Source: Gonatopus flavifemur
Taxonomy: Eukaryota > Arthropoda > Insecta > Hymenoptera > Dryinidae
Assembly: GCA_018340375.1 (NCBI GenBank)
Contig: JAFFJZ010000004.1
Location: 30,478,001-30,542,000 of the forward strand
Direction: 5' to 3'
DNA: 64,000 bases
Shown: positions 42,440 to 53,984 of the stretch, in pieces
Layout: every line of letters begins with the position of its first letter
Position numbering within the stretch: position 1 is the stretch's first letter
Position numbers and translations under genes: made by a program
Notes under the pieces: generated by a model
Seen by the model: the letters and a program-made list of their open reading frames with translations, nothing else
What the model was told of the DNA's origin: nothing
Database searches by the model: none

Positions 42440-43615
42440 CTCGCTTGTGTATACACCATTCCGCTTCGTCGCTGCCTGCCGTGCTGTTTGCCTCGTCGTC
42501 TGTTGTCGCTGTCCTATCATGTTCGATCAGCTGGACGTGCTGGCATTTCTTTTGCTCGTTTCTTTCTGCTTCGCTTAGACAAACTCGCTGTAGATGGCCT
42601 TTCTTCTTGCAGCTGTTACATCTGTAATCCTTATATCTACATACCCTTGAAGTGTGATTCAGATTACCACAGCAGTAACAGGTTATTTCTTTTTTTCTCT
42701 GTTAAGCCCTTCCTTCGACTTGCTTGTTTCCGAAGCTCTGCTTTGGCCCGCATCTTCTGTCTGCAGTTCTAATGGCAAATGATTCCGTAGATGGTTTAAG
42801 CGTATTTATTGCTCTAGCTACATTTTTGACTGCTGTTCCATGCGCTGTTGCAATCTACAGTGCCTTTTCCCATTTCAATTCTTTTTCCTCAAATAATTTG
42901 ACACGTGTATCCATATCCCGTAAGCCGCATACTAGTTCATCTCGTAGCATCTCATCTAGATTATCTTTGGAATTACAATGCATCGATAACTTTCTTATTC
43001 TGGCGACAGAATCTGCAACCGATTCATCACTTTTTTGCTTAGCCAGATTGGAAGTGCATCTTTCCATTGCTTCCGATGGTACTGGTTTCAATTAAGTTGT
43101 CATAATTTTGACCAAATCATCATATTGTTTTTCTTTTATTCGCTCTGGTGAAACCAGTTGACGTAGCAATTTATGTGCATCATCATCCATGCGCGTAATC
43201 AAAGCTGCGATCTTTTCGTTATTCTCTATTATTTTCTTACTAGTGAAGAAAAAATCCAATTTTTCCGTGAATAATTCCCCATCGCCGTTTGCTAGGTTGA
43301 AAGGGAACTTCGCTTCTTAGACCCTGTGACTGCCCTCGTCTTGTTTCGAGTCGGTACTATCGGTGTTATCTATTGGTATGCTGTTCTCGTCAGGATCTAC
43401 CTTATCGACTGACGTATCGTCAGAGTTCTCCGATTTCCCTGAGTTTTCACTATTTTCTTGTCGTACACTTTCACGTAACTTTTCACGTAGAATTCATCAC
43501 TTTCTTCGCATTCTATTTTGCGTTTTTTCGATTCTGATATTATTCCTTGTTTATCTAGCGTTTGAACCCAGCTTAGCGTTGTCTTTCCAGACATCGATTC
43601 CAATTTTGTGCACAC
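42440..43615 (-). pseudogene. Gypsy gag with two zinc knuckles (broken)
   Basis: The start MCTKLESMSGKTTLSW lies at 43615. The capsid-like segment ESVADSVARIRKLSMHC and MLRDELVCGL is at 42855-43091. Two CCHC knuckles (C-x2-C-x4-H-x4-C), CYCCGNLNHTSRVC and CNSCKKKGHLQRVC, lie near 42575-42685. Gag forms the particle and binds RNA. Frameshifts near 43100, 43330 and 42700 break the frame. Confidence 0.8.
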
Positions 43616-44057
43616 TTAATTCACTTTTCATTATAGAACCAACGCGATATTCTGTGGTGGCCACGTGTTCACACCCCGATCTTGGCTGTCATTTATAGAA
43701 CATTTATAGAACGTGTTGGCCAGGTTCGAAGAATACATTGCGTTCCTTGGGGAATTATATTATATTATATTATATCATATTATATATATATATATATATT
43801 GGGAAATTTTTCATTTCAATTCAAGTGATAACTGTGTATGCTCGAGTGTACAACATGAATCTAATGAGAATAGATTTTTATGACATATTATGAAAATTGA
43901 AAGTACTCTTTTGACATATAATCATTTACATCCCTTCCATTAGATTTACTACACAGCACGTAATATCCTTCCAATATTGTCGAAATATATATCAATTCCA
44001 TCTCAATAATACAAATCACAATACACTATTGAAACAATATACTAAGATGACGACGGA

Positions 44058-45549
44058 CTTCCGGTGAGGTGGCGAAGGTGTAAAGTCGGGTGAGAGTTAG
44101 CGGGAAGAGAAGTGGAGTAGTGCAGTAGAATAGTGGAAGAAGTAAGAAAAAGAGGAGTGGAAGTGAAAGTGTTGGCGGTTTACTTTATCCGTGGATGAAA
44201 TTCAACTGAAGCAGTGAAAAGGAGGCGGTTGGTGAAGTTAAAAAAAAATACAGGGAGTTCAAGACACGTGCTAGAGTGATGGAGAGAGGAGATTGAGGGA
44301 CTCGTTGAAGAGAGGAAGAATAGGAGAAGAAGATCGGCGAAAAAAAAGGAGAAAGGTAAAAAACAGAGAGAGGAGATGATAAAAAGGATGATGGAGAAGG
44401 GGGAGTATTGGAGGAGTGGGAGGGAGACAGAGAAGCGGAAGTGCTGCCAACGGTGGAAGAAGGAGAAAAGCCGACAAGGAAGTGAGAAGAAATGCTGATA
44501 AGGAAGGTGAGCAAGGAGGATAAGGAAGATTGTGGGGAGAAAGGAGAGGAGTCGGCAAGGAAGAAAAGAGGAGATGAAGGTTAATCGGAGAGGCGCCATC
44601 TACCGGAAGAGGGGAGAAGCAGGAGTAGGGAAGAAGAGAAGCGAGAGGTGGAGGAGGTGGGAGAGCCGATAAGGGAGGGAAGCGTGGAGGATAAGGGAGA
44701 CAGCGGAGGACGAGAGGAAGCGGCGGCGAGGGAGGAACGCGGAGAGAGAGGAGAGAAGAGCCAGGAGCCGAGTGACGGGAGAAGAGAGAACAGAGGGAGC
44801 GAGAAGGACGAAGAGGAGTGGAAGGAGGAGGGGAGAAGACGCGAACGAGGATGGAAGAATGGAAAGAGGAAGATGGAATATGGAGAAGAAGAAACATCAC
44901 CGTACGAGGATGAAGGATGAGAGCGTTGAAGGATAATGCGGGACTGCTGGAGGTGCTGGAGGAGAAGATGGGGCTAGAGATTCGAGTAAAGGAGATAAGG
45001 AGGATAGGTAAGGAAGGAAGGGACGTCTGGATCAGGTTGGAGAAAGAAGAGGATATAGAGGTCATTTGGGATAGAAAAGAGGACAGCGAACGGAAAGGAC
45101 AGCGGCGAGAGAAGAGAGAGGGAAGAAAGGAGATGGCAACGCAGGGAAAAGAAGAGGAGCGCAGGAAGGAAGGAGAAGGGAAGACAAGTGAAGGGCAGGA
45201 GGGTCTTCAAGTGAAATAAAGAGAGGAATGAAAAAGACACCATTTTTCCTTCTATTTTTGATTCGAGAATGAGATAGGGAGATATGAAAGTCAGAAAATG
45301 GGTAGGATTTCTCTGTATTCTTTGTTTTGTTTGGTATTTTTCGATTTGGATTCTGAGATGTTTTAGAGATCTTAGTTCCTTTTCTTCCTGTTACTGATTT
45401 GTTTTAAAACTGTTTTTGTTTATGTTAGTAGGAGTTTGTGGAAATGTATGGAAGAGGGGAGAAATTTGTAGGGGGGCGGCGCCCTCAAGCCCATGTAAAA
45501 GGGCGCCGACAGAATACAAATAAATACATACATACATACTTACATACAT
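44058..45549 (+). mobile_element. Non-LTR retrotransposon derivative lacking ORF2, 17-bp TSD
   Basis: A 1492-bp insertion in foldback C is bounded by ACTAAGATGACGACGGA (44041-44057 and 45550-45566). The 3' end has the hairpin-forming GGCGCCCTC..AGGGCGCC, then GACAGAATACAAATAAA and an (ATAC)n tail, as in several insect LINEs. The interior is strikingly purine-rich on the plus strand. Only ORF1-like coding is present and the endonuclease/RT ORF is missing, so it is an internally deleted, non-autonomous copy. Confidence 0.85.
44648..45219 (+). pseudogene. LINE ORF1-like, Glu/Lys/Arg-rich protein (broken)
   Basis: Two open segments (44648-44920 and 44917-45219), overlapping in different frames, encode very charged sequence (EEVGEPIREGSVEDKGDSGG, then EEKMGLEIRVKEIRRIGKEG). 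The second has a short structured region, LEVLEEKMGLEIRVKEIRRI..VWIRLEKEEDIEVIW, like the RNA-binding domain of insect LINE ORF1 proteins, followed by a basic tail. ORF1 proteins coat LINE RNA. The start is uncertain. The 264-codon ORF on the opposite strand is a composition artefact. Confidence 0.55.
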
Positions 45550-45722
45550 ACTAAGATGACGACGGAACATTACAAACTGAGAAAAATATTCTAATTTCAC
45601 AGATCACGAGTTGACATTCGACTAAGTATATTTTAAAATCATAAGAATATTACATATTGGAAAATTCTCCCTGATATCTTTTGTCGGTTCACAACAACAA
45701 TTCTTATTCCCAAGTAATAATA

Positions 45723-45968
45723 CACTGAGAGAAAAATTAGCCTAATCCTAAGAACATATTCTCTTGGTCTGAGAATATAAATTTCTTCCTCATCTAAATG
45801 GAATACGTACTTGGGGTAAGGAAATTTTTTCCACACCACATTGTATAGCTCCGAACTGAAGGAATGTTTTCTTCGTTCGAGGAAAGTTTTCTTGATTCGA
45901 GAACATATCGGATCGGACTGGGTCAATCCAATATTTTCTTGGTTTGAGATTTTTTTTCTCTCAGTGTA
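45723..45968. mobile_element. MITE, CACTGAGAGAAAAA family, copy 2
   Basis: The ends CACTGAGAGAAAAATTAGCC and (reverse complement) CACTGAGAGAAAAAAAATCTC lie between TA dinucleotides (45721-45722 and 45969-45970) in the left arm of foldback C. The right arm (near 46375-46390) lacks it. The interior matches the MITE at 743-962. Confidence 0.85.
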
Positions 45969-46872
45969 ATGATACTGAGAATAGGTTTCAACGACAATAT
46001 ATGAAAATCGTATTCAATGGATAGATAAAGGAATTTCCAAGGATCAACGAATTGATTATTCAATTGGATTGGAATCAATAAATTTCTTGAATACTGAAAT
46101 CATTGAGACTCGATTGTAATGTGAGAATAACACCTAAAATACGACCAACAAATCCTGACAATTGGTCAAATTCACGATCGCTAAACTCCTGGATCTCCTC
46201 AAAAAAGACTTGGTGCAGAAATTTATATCATTGTCATTGGAAACACATCAGTGTTCACGAAATTCATTGATTCTAATTCAATTGAATGATCAATTTGTTC
46301 ATCCTTGAGAATTCCTTTATCTATCCATTGAATATGATTTTCGTATATTGTCGTTGGAACCTATTCTCAGTATTATTATTATAACTTGGGAATAAGAATT
46401 GTTGTTGTGAACCGACAAAAGATATCAGGAAGAATTTTCCAATATGTAATATTCTTATGATTCTAAAACATACTTAGGCAAATGTCAACTCGTGATCTGT
46501 GAAATTAGAATATTTATCTTAGTTTGTAATGTTCCGTCGTCATCTTAGTATATTGTTTCAATAGTGTATTGTGATTATTATTATTGAAATGGAATTGTTA
46601 TATATTTCGACAATATTGGAGGGATATCACGTGCTGTGTAGTGAATCTAATGGGAGGGATGTGAATAGTTATGTGTCAAAAGAGTACTTTCAAATTTCAT
46701 AATATGTTATAAAAATTTATCCCCATAAGATTCGTGTTGTACACTCAAGCATACACAATTATCACTTGAATTTAAATAAAAGATTCCCCAATATATATAT
46801 ACTATAATATAATATAATTCCCCAAGGAACGCAATGTATTCTTCGAACCTGGCCAACACGTTCTATAAATGT

Positions 46873-47246
46873 ACCGAAGATTCTCAGCGAGAAGTTGTTA
46901 TGCAGAGACAGGGACGGTGATCCATGCTATCTATGAGAATACATGAATAATAACGTGTGAGTAATCTGTAACAATAATCATTTTTTGCATTCATTTGTGC
47001 GGAGAAATTCATGTGTATCATGGGAACAATTCCAAAAATCCACAATAAATCAGTAATAAATGAATTGGAAATTATTATGTGCAAATAGAATTTGATTCTC
47101 AATTTCTTTGAGAGAAGAAATAAACGCATCTCCAGTAACAGTCAGCTATCCATTTCTCCTCATCATGGAGTTTGATACATGATTCATGAATAAATGTGTA
47201 ATGCTGAAACAGAAAGAACAAGAAACATTCACAAAAACAACTCTTT
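46873..47246. other. Unassigned spacer between foldback C and Helitron 2
   Basis: No gene or repeat is recognised. It may include the 3' terminal part of Helitron 2 (minus strand), but no CTRR-ending hairpin was confirmed. Confidence 0.4.
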
Positions 47247-49844
47247 ATAAACATAATTTTTTATCTCCAAAGTATTCCTCTGGTGACCCAAATGTATTTT
47301 GAAGGAATTCCATGATCGAACTCGTGACGAAGCAACATATAATTGTTCATGACTAAAGACGTCTTTCCAAAGATCCACTCCAATTCTTTCAAAAGTCTGT
47401 CCTCGCGATTAATTGATAGTCATAGCGAACGCTAACTTGATAGGGAACTGCCGTCTTGCAAGAGTGAAAGGATAATCATTTTAAGAATGAAGCGTGATTC
47501 GGTTCGAAAAAACCACTTCTCCAGTTTCATCACCAGTTGAAATTCTACAACGTAATAAATTGTTTGTGAGTTCCAATACTAACAACCTAGTCCCATTGCA
47601 AAGACCTTCATGAATACTGAGATTTCTTATAAGCATTACCACACTATACTGTCTTAAACGTATTTCATGAGGAGGCAGTGACAGGGCAGATGAAGAATTC
47701 AAATATCCTGGAAGAATAGTTTCTCCAATCCCTCTATTATCATAGTTTGAGACATTGTCCACACTAAGATATATACGCTCTGTATTCACATCCAATAAGT
47801 CCACAACGTTCCCATTAATTTCTTCAACGTCGATATTTCTAGCAGATAATATTGCACGTTTACTCAGTTTGACATATCGTTTTTGATTAATCAAGTCAAC
47901 ATAAACATCTTCAACAATATCTGCATCAGGAAGCGCTACACAGTGTTCAGGAATCATAATATTATCTTGTTGATTTGAATTTCCATTTCCCACCTTCAGA
48001 AGAAACTTAGCAAATTCTAGGTCTTCCGGCAGAGCACGCATATTTTCCATCAAAACATATTGTTTGAACAGAGGCCATGAAGGGCTGAACTTGATTGAAA
48101 GATTAACCGTTTCAGTGCGAGTTCCATATACTTTTATAGGGAGTAATTGCCTGAAATCACCTCCTCAAATAAAAATTTTACCTCCAAAAAGTAAGTCATT
48201 CTTCATTACATCACGCATTGTTTGCTCTATGATGTCTAATGAATACCGAGGAGCCATTGGTGCTTCGTCCCAAATAAATACATCAACTCTCCTCAGGTAT
48301 TCTCCTTCTCTAGATTGTACCTTAATATTTGAAGAAGAATCTGCGAAAATAGGTACTGGTAAATCGAATGTTTTATGTACTGTCCTACCATTAGGAAGTT
48401 ATGTTGCAGCAATTCCAGTGAATGCCATACAACATACATTTTTTCCTCTAACCTGCAACAAACGATACAAAGTAGTGTACACAAATGTTTTTCCAGATCC
48501 CCCTGGTCCATCGATATAAAAACAATTGATTCTGTGATTATCTGTGAATGTAAGATCAACTGATTCCAAAATAGCGTCGACAATTTCTCTTTGTTGGCTA
48601 TTCAACTGGTTGTATTGCCAGGTTCCATCATGGATATGTTCCATCGAACAGATATCCTGATTCTGAACGTCAAATGGCATTTGTTCCATTGTTGGGAAAC
48701 GGGACAAATCCCAACCTTCAGCATTCAACAATCTTGAGATTTCTGAATATCCTTGTTTTTGACCAAGAATTGGACCGATTCGCCTGATATAATCCTCTGA
48801 AAGAGATACTTTGAAATAATTCCATAACCGTTCTGGGTGCAGGGGTTGACAATGTATCAAAATCCTAATGAATAATCTTCGAAGTTGTTGTGGCATCATC
48901 CAAAGCACACTTTGTTGCATTGTTCTAATCCATTCCTCGTCATCTGCAATCAGACCTAAAGTTGAGCACGTAGCAGTGAATGTTGGGTAGATTTTTCCAT
49001 CAACAGTTCTTAAATCATCAAAACTGTTCGCTCCTCTAACCGTTGATAACGATAAACGTGAATGAAATAATTCTACCTGCGACGGACTAACGGAATACAT
49101 GCGTTCGATCACATTCAAACAACTTTTACGACGTTCCCCACGCCGTACATTGTGTCCATCTTCCTTGACTTTCTTGAGTACGTAATGACATGGAATCTCT
49201 GGATAGAGGTACTTCTTCGCCTCCTCATCACGAACATTTAGTGAAGAGTAGCCAATCAACATAGTAACTTTCTCAAGAGCATTTTTCAATTCATTCGCAT
49301 CATCATTATTAGAAATGACCACAGTTTGTTGATTCGGTAAATGAACAGGCAATCTCATGATAGAATGACTCTCTTCTTGGAAAGGTTAACTAAAAATTCG
49401 CCATACAGGCTCAACACGACCCACACAACGACTTTCCATAAAATTCTGTATTTCATTGTGATCAATAGAAGGATTATCACCAGGACACTCGCGAACTACA
49501 ACAGAAGCTGCATCATGACCTTTCTAAATGTATTTGTACAAATACTCCACAGCTTTAATACTTGATACAACTTCTACATTGATGTGAGAGTTGAAGAGTC
49601 CTAATAACTTTGGAGAATAGGGCACTACATGGCGGTTATCAACTACGTAGTTGCCAGGACGTTGAAAGGTCTTTCCTGTATTCCATCTCCGATAAAATGG
49701 ATATCCATCTGCATCCATTGCAGTTTCTTCCTTGAATGCCTTTGGGTAATGTTCCACCGTAATATCTTCGGTTGTGATCAATGTTTTTCGATGGCATGAA
49801 ATGGAAAAAATTCTGTACTGGAGAAGCAACACATGTGTATACAC
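47247..49844 (-). pseudogene. Helitron 2 RepHel, helicase part, one frame with six stops
   Basis: A continuous minus-strand frame of about 865 codons. Order: HYPKAFKEET and DADGYPFYRRW; RPGNYVVDNRHVVPYSPKLL; SHSIMRLPVHLPNQQTVV; LNSQQREIVDAILESVDLTF; Walker A in DGPGGSGKTF (about 48489-48515); Walker B in WDEAPMAPRYSLDIIEQT (about 48230-48285); GGDFRQLLPI; RNLSIHEGLCNGTRLLVLEL; RRQFPIKLAFAMTIN, then SRGQTFERIGVDLW; and HEQLYVASSRVRSW. These are Pif1-like helicase motifs of Helitrons. Stops lie near 49521, 49387, 48399, 48168, 47481 and 47410, with no frameshift. The Rep HUH region upstream of 49844 is missing. Confidence 0.9.
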
Positions 49845-51270
49845 AGATAATCGAATCGACTCAAACCGTATTTATCTTGCAAATATTTAGAAGCTATCCT
49901 CAAACTTTTTGTTACTGTAGGATTTTCCAAATTGTATTCTCAGTTCATTTCTATGATTCCGCAGTAAATTCAACTCTAACTTTCTCTGAGTGTAGATTGA
50001 TTGAACTCATCAATTCACCGATATGTAGAAATGTGGTTTTACAACAAAGTTATTTTTTTGCGCTGTTACGAATTGTAATAGCCTCGCAAGATGTTGATAT
50101 TTCCTCAAAAGTTCTCTTCCCAGAGTTTGTATATGAAGTGCTGATATACCTCATTCTTCTAGTAAGTAATAAACTCTTCATCCAACTGAATATTTTTCCC
50201 AGATGATGGTGTTGATTATCCGCAGGTATATGTAACTTTTTGACAAAAAAAGCAACTCTTCCAAAGTTGTTGAATATGTGTTTTGGATCAAATTTATCAA
50301 TTATTTGAATCAATTTGCAGATCATACGGAAACCGGTGAAACTTCATCAACGACAGATAACATGCCTTTCCAACTACAAAATGACCTGCCAGAGTATGAT
50401 GTATGTTTTCATTTTTTGGATTTGAAAAATTCCACATCAGTTCCGATGAAGATATATTCTTCCAGTTTGCGAAGAATGAAAGCATGCATTTGACAGAATG
50501 TTATTTTGATTCGAAAAATTGTGAATTAGATCTAATGACTTACATGCTCCATCGAAGCATACCCTCATTGTGCACATATTACATTGTTTGGTCTCAGGTA
50601 TTATTTATTCACTTTCATTATGAATTCAATTCAATCTATGACTTTATTCATTGGCTACACGCATGTCCCAGTTCATTCAAATGAAGTCACTTCGAATGAA
50701 AAAAATCATATATTGACTAGGACATCACATTTCTTGGGACTCATTAGGCGTCCTCCCAAAATATTTCATCTTTCCCACAGCATATTACGACGCTTTTTCA
50801 CCAGCAGAGTCATCGATACGAACAATAATAAGTGATTGATTTCAAAAACATTATTCATCGAATCGGCATGAGGTTTATTCATAATCTTGATAGAGTTAGA
50901 GAGTGATATCCATAATTTTTTCATGAGAAGCAAAAACTATGGAAAATTTTGTTCTGTCATTTTCGTTTATTGTTTCATTCAAACCACGTCATATTGCTTT
51001 TATATGTGATCAGAGTGTGAATTCGACCCCGTTAATCGAAAGAGCATACTCGGATTATTAAGAAAGGATTGTGGTCAACTATTCAAACACTATTTCGTTA
51101 TCACCAGCCACGTTTGAAATAAAGGTTCGATTTCTGTCCTCTTGGGCGTTAATAGATTGAACGAAGAAACTAATAGTGATTCAATTTTTCTCCTTTGTCT
51201 GAAGGATCCACCCGAATTTGGTTGGCTCTATGGTTATAATCCCTAACCGCATCAACACATTAGATATTTT
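49845..51270. other. Unassigned region
   Basis: Plus-strand ORFs at 49781-50206, 50278-50493 and 50403-50684 show no recognisable domain. Some could descend from an old element, but no motif supports it. No tandem or inverted repeat was seen. Confidence 0.35.
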
Positions 51271-51278
51271 AGATTTTT

Positions 51279-51720
51279 TTTCAATCCGAATAACTCAACA
51301 GCATTGTGTTCTACATTCTTGAGCCTAACACCATTGTCTAAGTTGGAAAACGCCGGATCTCTGAGAAAAAAACTCAATTATTCTATCGTTCTTTGTCTCA
51401 GAGCTACAGCGATCTGAAATTCTCTGGCTTCTAGCCAATCAGAATTCAGCAACTTCAAATCTCTATAGCTCCGAAACGAAGAATGATGAGGTAATGGAAT
51501 TTTTTTCCAGAGATCCGGCGTTTTCCAACTTAGAGAATGGTGTTAAGCTCGAGAATGTAGAATACAATGCTTCCGAGTTATTCGGATATGAAAAACTAAA
51601 AATGCTCATAGCTCCGAAACTAAGCCTCCGAAAAATTCCTCTCAAACGGGAAATTATTGCATTTTGGTTCCAGAATACACCACAGCAATCCGAATGATGA
51701 ATTCTGAAACACCCTGTATA
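51279..51720. mobile_element. Partial foldback MITE ending ACACCCTGTATA
   Basis: CCGAATAACTC..GTTCTACATTCTTGAG at about 51288-51325 and GATCTCTGAGAAAAA near 51358 are matched in reverse at about 51510-51590 (CTCGAGAATGTAGAATAC..GAGTTATTCGG). The right side continues to TTCTGAAACACCCTGTATAC at about 51702-51721, a terminus common in insect MITEs. The left terminus is not preserved. Confidence 0.55.
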
Positions 51721-51721
51721 C

Positions 51722-53930
51722 AATTTTACAAGATTTGTATACAATTTTATACGATTTGTATATGATTTGTGCACAATTGTGTACATTTTTGGACCTTTTT
51801 TCTACATGGGGAAAGCTTTTCAGAACGTCACTTTGCAAACCTGAAATGATTTCAGTTACGTGTTGAAAGGTGGATAACACCTTAAGATACCTTGCAAACA
51901 GGTATAAATGTTCGTTCAAATTCATTACAGAATACGTATCTGTAAGTTTGCAGAAACGTATCAGTTCCGTATTGAAAGATGATCGATACAATCTAGTTAC
52001 TCCTTACAATTACGGAGTACCATCGGATAACCATTTCTGGGAATTATCAAGATAAAAATTTGGAAAAATTTGTTCCCGTAAGATATAGACCAATCGATAC
52101 AGAATCTTCTGGAATAGAGAATCAATAGGGTATGAGAGAATTTCTTGACCTCGACTTGTGAATCTTATTGAGTGAGTGCTGGAACATTGGAAAAGAAGTT
52201 CACGTCGAAATTGGGGTCAATATTTAATAAACCAGATAGGGAATATTCTTCACACGTGAAGCTTCGAAAATAATCATAATAATTTATATCAGAGTTCTCT
52301 AAATATTTCTAAGATGTTTCAAAGATGTGACTGAAACTTCCATATGATATATAGATATACTCATGACTTCGGCAGATATTAGACACATGATGTTCGAAAG
52401 ATGAAGACTGCAAGGCGTTAGTAACCTCATAGTCACATTTCATATGTTATGTATACAAAATGTGAGATGTTGATATTTCTGAAAGGTAACTGCAATGTGT
52501 TGTGCTGTGAGGGATGAAGCTACGATAACTGCAGAATGAAACTCGACTCAAATTCAGCCACATTTGTTTCTCTTAGTGCATGCACACACGCACTTCTTCC
52601 CTCAATATCCCACATGAATTCCGTGCTGGAAGGTAAACTGAATACAGTGACTGATCTTCATGATATTCTTGGATTATTTCCGATTTTTCTAATCTTCATG
52701 GGAGACAGCTATAGTGTTGATATAGTTACGAATCCAATCATTCTGGGAATTCATGTAGAATAGAGAATTCTCACCTATTCTCATAACCTTTGGGGACTTC
52801 ACATGACCCACAGTGGTTGGAACGGTGCAAAAAACCCCTGAAACGAAAGTTTTCGAATCCTGCTCCTATTATTATTTTTTGATGCCCAGATACCTACAGA
52901 GTAATGAGCTGTAATTGATTTATGAATATTTGTATGTTGGAAAGGAATACAAAATTTATTATCGCGCCTTTCTATACTCATTGTTACGTCAAAACCTTTT
53001 ATATAGGTTATCTGAATAGACCGTAGTTATTAGGAATTGCCAAATCAAAGTTTGACAACCCCTTTGTTACCCCACTTCAGTTGGTTAGACTAAACAGGGA
53101 CTGGGGAAAGGATACTTCAATGAAATTGTTTGACTCGTTTAAAATATAGTTACAAAATTTAATTCATTATGACTTATGCCAGTGTTTGATTACAAAGAGG
53201 TTTAATATTTAACTTTGTATATTAATATTAATATTTATAATGACAAATTTCAAATTAATTATATAGATCAATTTTTAGGATTTACATTATGAGCATGAAC
53301 TAGATTCATATGATTCCTTGCATGGAGGAGGTTGAACGTCCCAATTTTCTCCTTCTACAAATAAATCCCCTCTTATTTTCAATGAAGCTAAGTATAATTT
53401 CAAATTATTTAATTCTTCATTCAATTTCATTAGGGATTCCTCATAGGTGCTCAGGTTATTGAGGAACCGTTTTCTCTCCCTCCCTGCGGGTGGAATTCTA
53501 TTTTCCCTAACGTCCCTATGATGAGTGTCTTCATCCTGTTCTTTGTTCCCCGGATTCTGTCTCCTCGATATTTTATCCTATCATATATCTTGTTTTCCAC
53601 TGAAAGAGGAACAGAAGAAGAAAATTTGTTGAAATATAATTCTATACTACCTTCGAGTATGAGAATAAAAGAGAGAGATGATTCAAATGAATGGAGGAAA
53701 AGAGAGAGTAAAAACGAAATAAAAGAAAAGATTCACAAATTTTGGTTAATATTCAAGTGTGAGACTTGAATCTAAAAACATTTTGATTGGAAAAAAAAAA
53801 TTTCTGATTTCATTTACTGAGCAAAAATTGGAAAAAATTTATATCCAGTTATGTGGCTTGAATCCACAAGGATTCAATTTAATCTGAATTCCAAAAAACT
53901 CAAGGTTTCATCGAAATTTCAATGTCATCA
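51722..53930. other. Unassigned region
   Basis: AT-rich, with short ORFs only. No domain, TIR pair or tandem repeat is recognised. Confidence 0.35.
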
Positions 53931-53984
53931 TTGAGGTGAGGGAACTTAAGTTCTTCACCCACCCAAATAGTGTGAAACACTTAC

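Larger units (their letters stand above)
39579..43615 (-). mobile_element. Ty3/Gypsy LTR retrotransposon internal region (degenerate)
   Basis: In minus-strand order: gag (43615-42560), protease (about 42434-42018), reverse transcriptase (42017-41222), RNase H (41169-40477), integrase (40410-39700) and a C-terminal tail to 39579. This is the Gypsy gene order, with RNase H before integrase. The frame breaks repeatedly. There is no envelope-like ORF. The 3' LTR follows at 39505, and the 5' LTR is not recognisable above 43615, where foldback C begins at 43700. Confidence 0.9.
43700..46872. mobile_element. Foldback element C with nested LINE and MITE
   Basis: The arms begin ACATTTATAGAACGTGTTGG at 43700 and end with its reverse complement at 46872. 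Without insertions, each arm is about 620 bp and runs to about 46090 (left) and 46260 (right), with a loop between them. The left arm carries a LINE (44058-45549) and a MITE (45723-45968); the right arm shows both empty sites. Both arms hold (TA)n/(ATTAT)n runs at about 43755-43798 and 46790-46820. The target duplication is unclear. It abuts the 5' side of the Gypsy gag. Confidence 0.85.

Noticed and set aside
44271..45065. A 264-codon minus-strand ORF rich in Ser, Pro and Leu
   Set aside because: It is the complement of the purine-rich LINE ORF1 region. Composition leaves few stop codons there, and no domain or repeat motif supports a protein.
50278..50684. Short ORFs read as a possible conserved small protein
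   Set aside because: No recognisable motif, heavy AT bias and overlapping frames. There is not enough support to call a gene.
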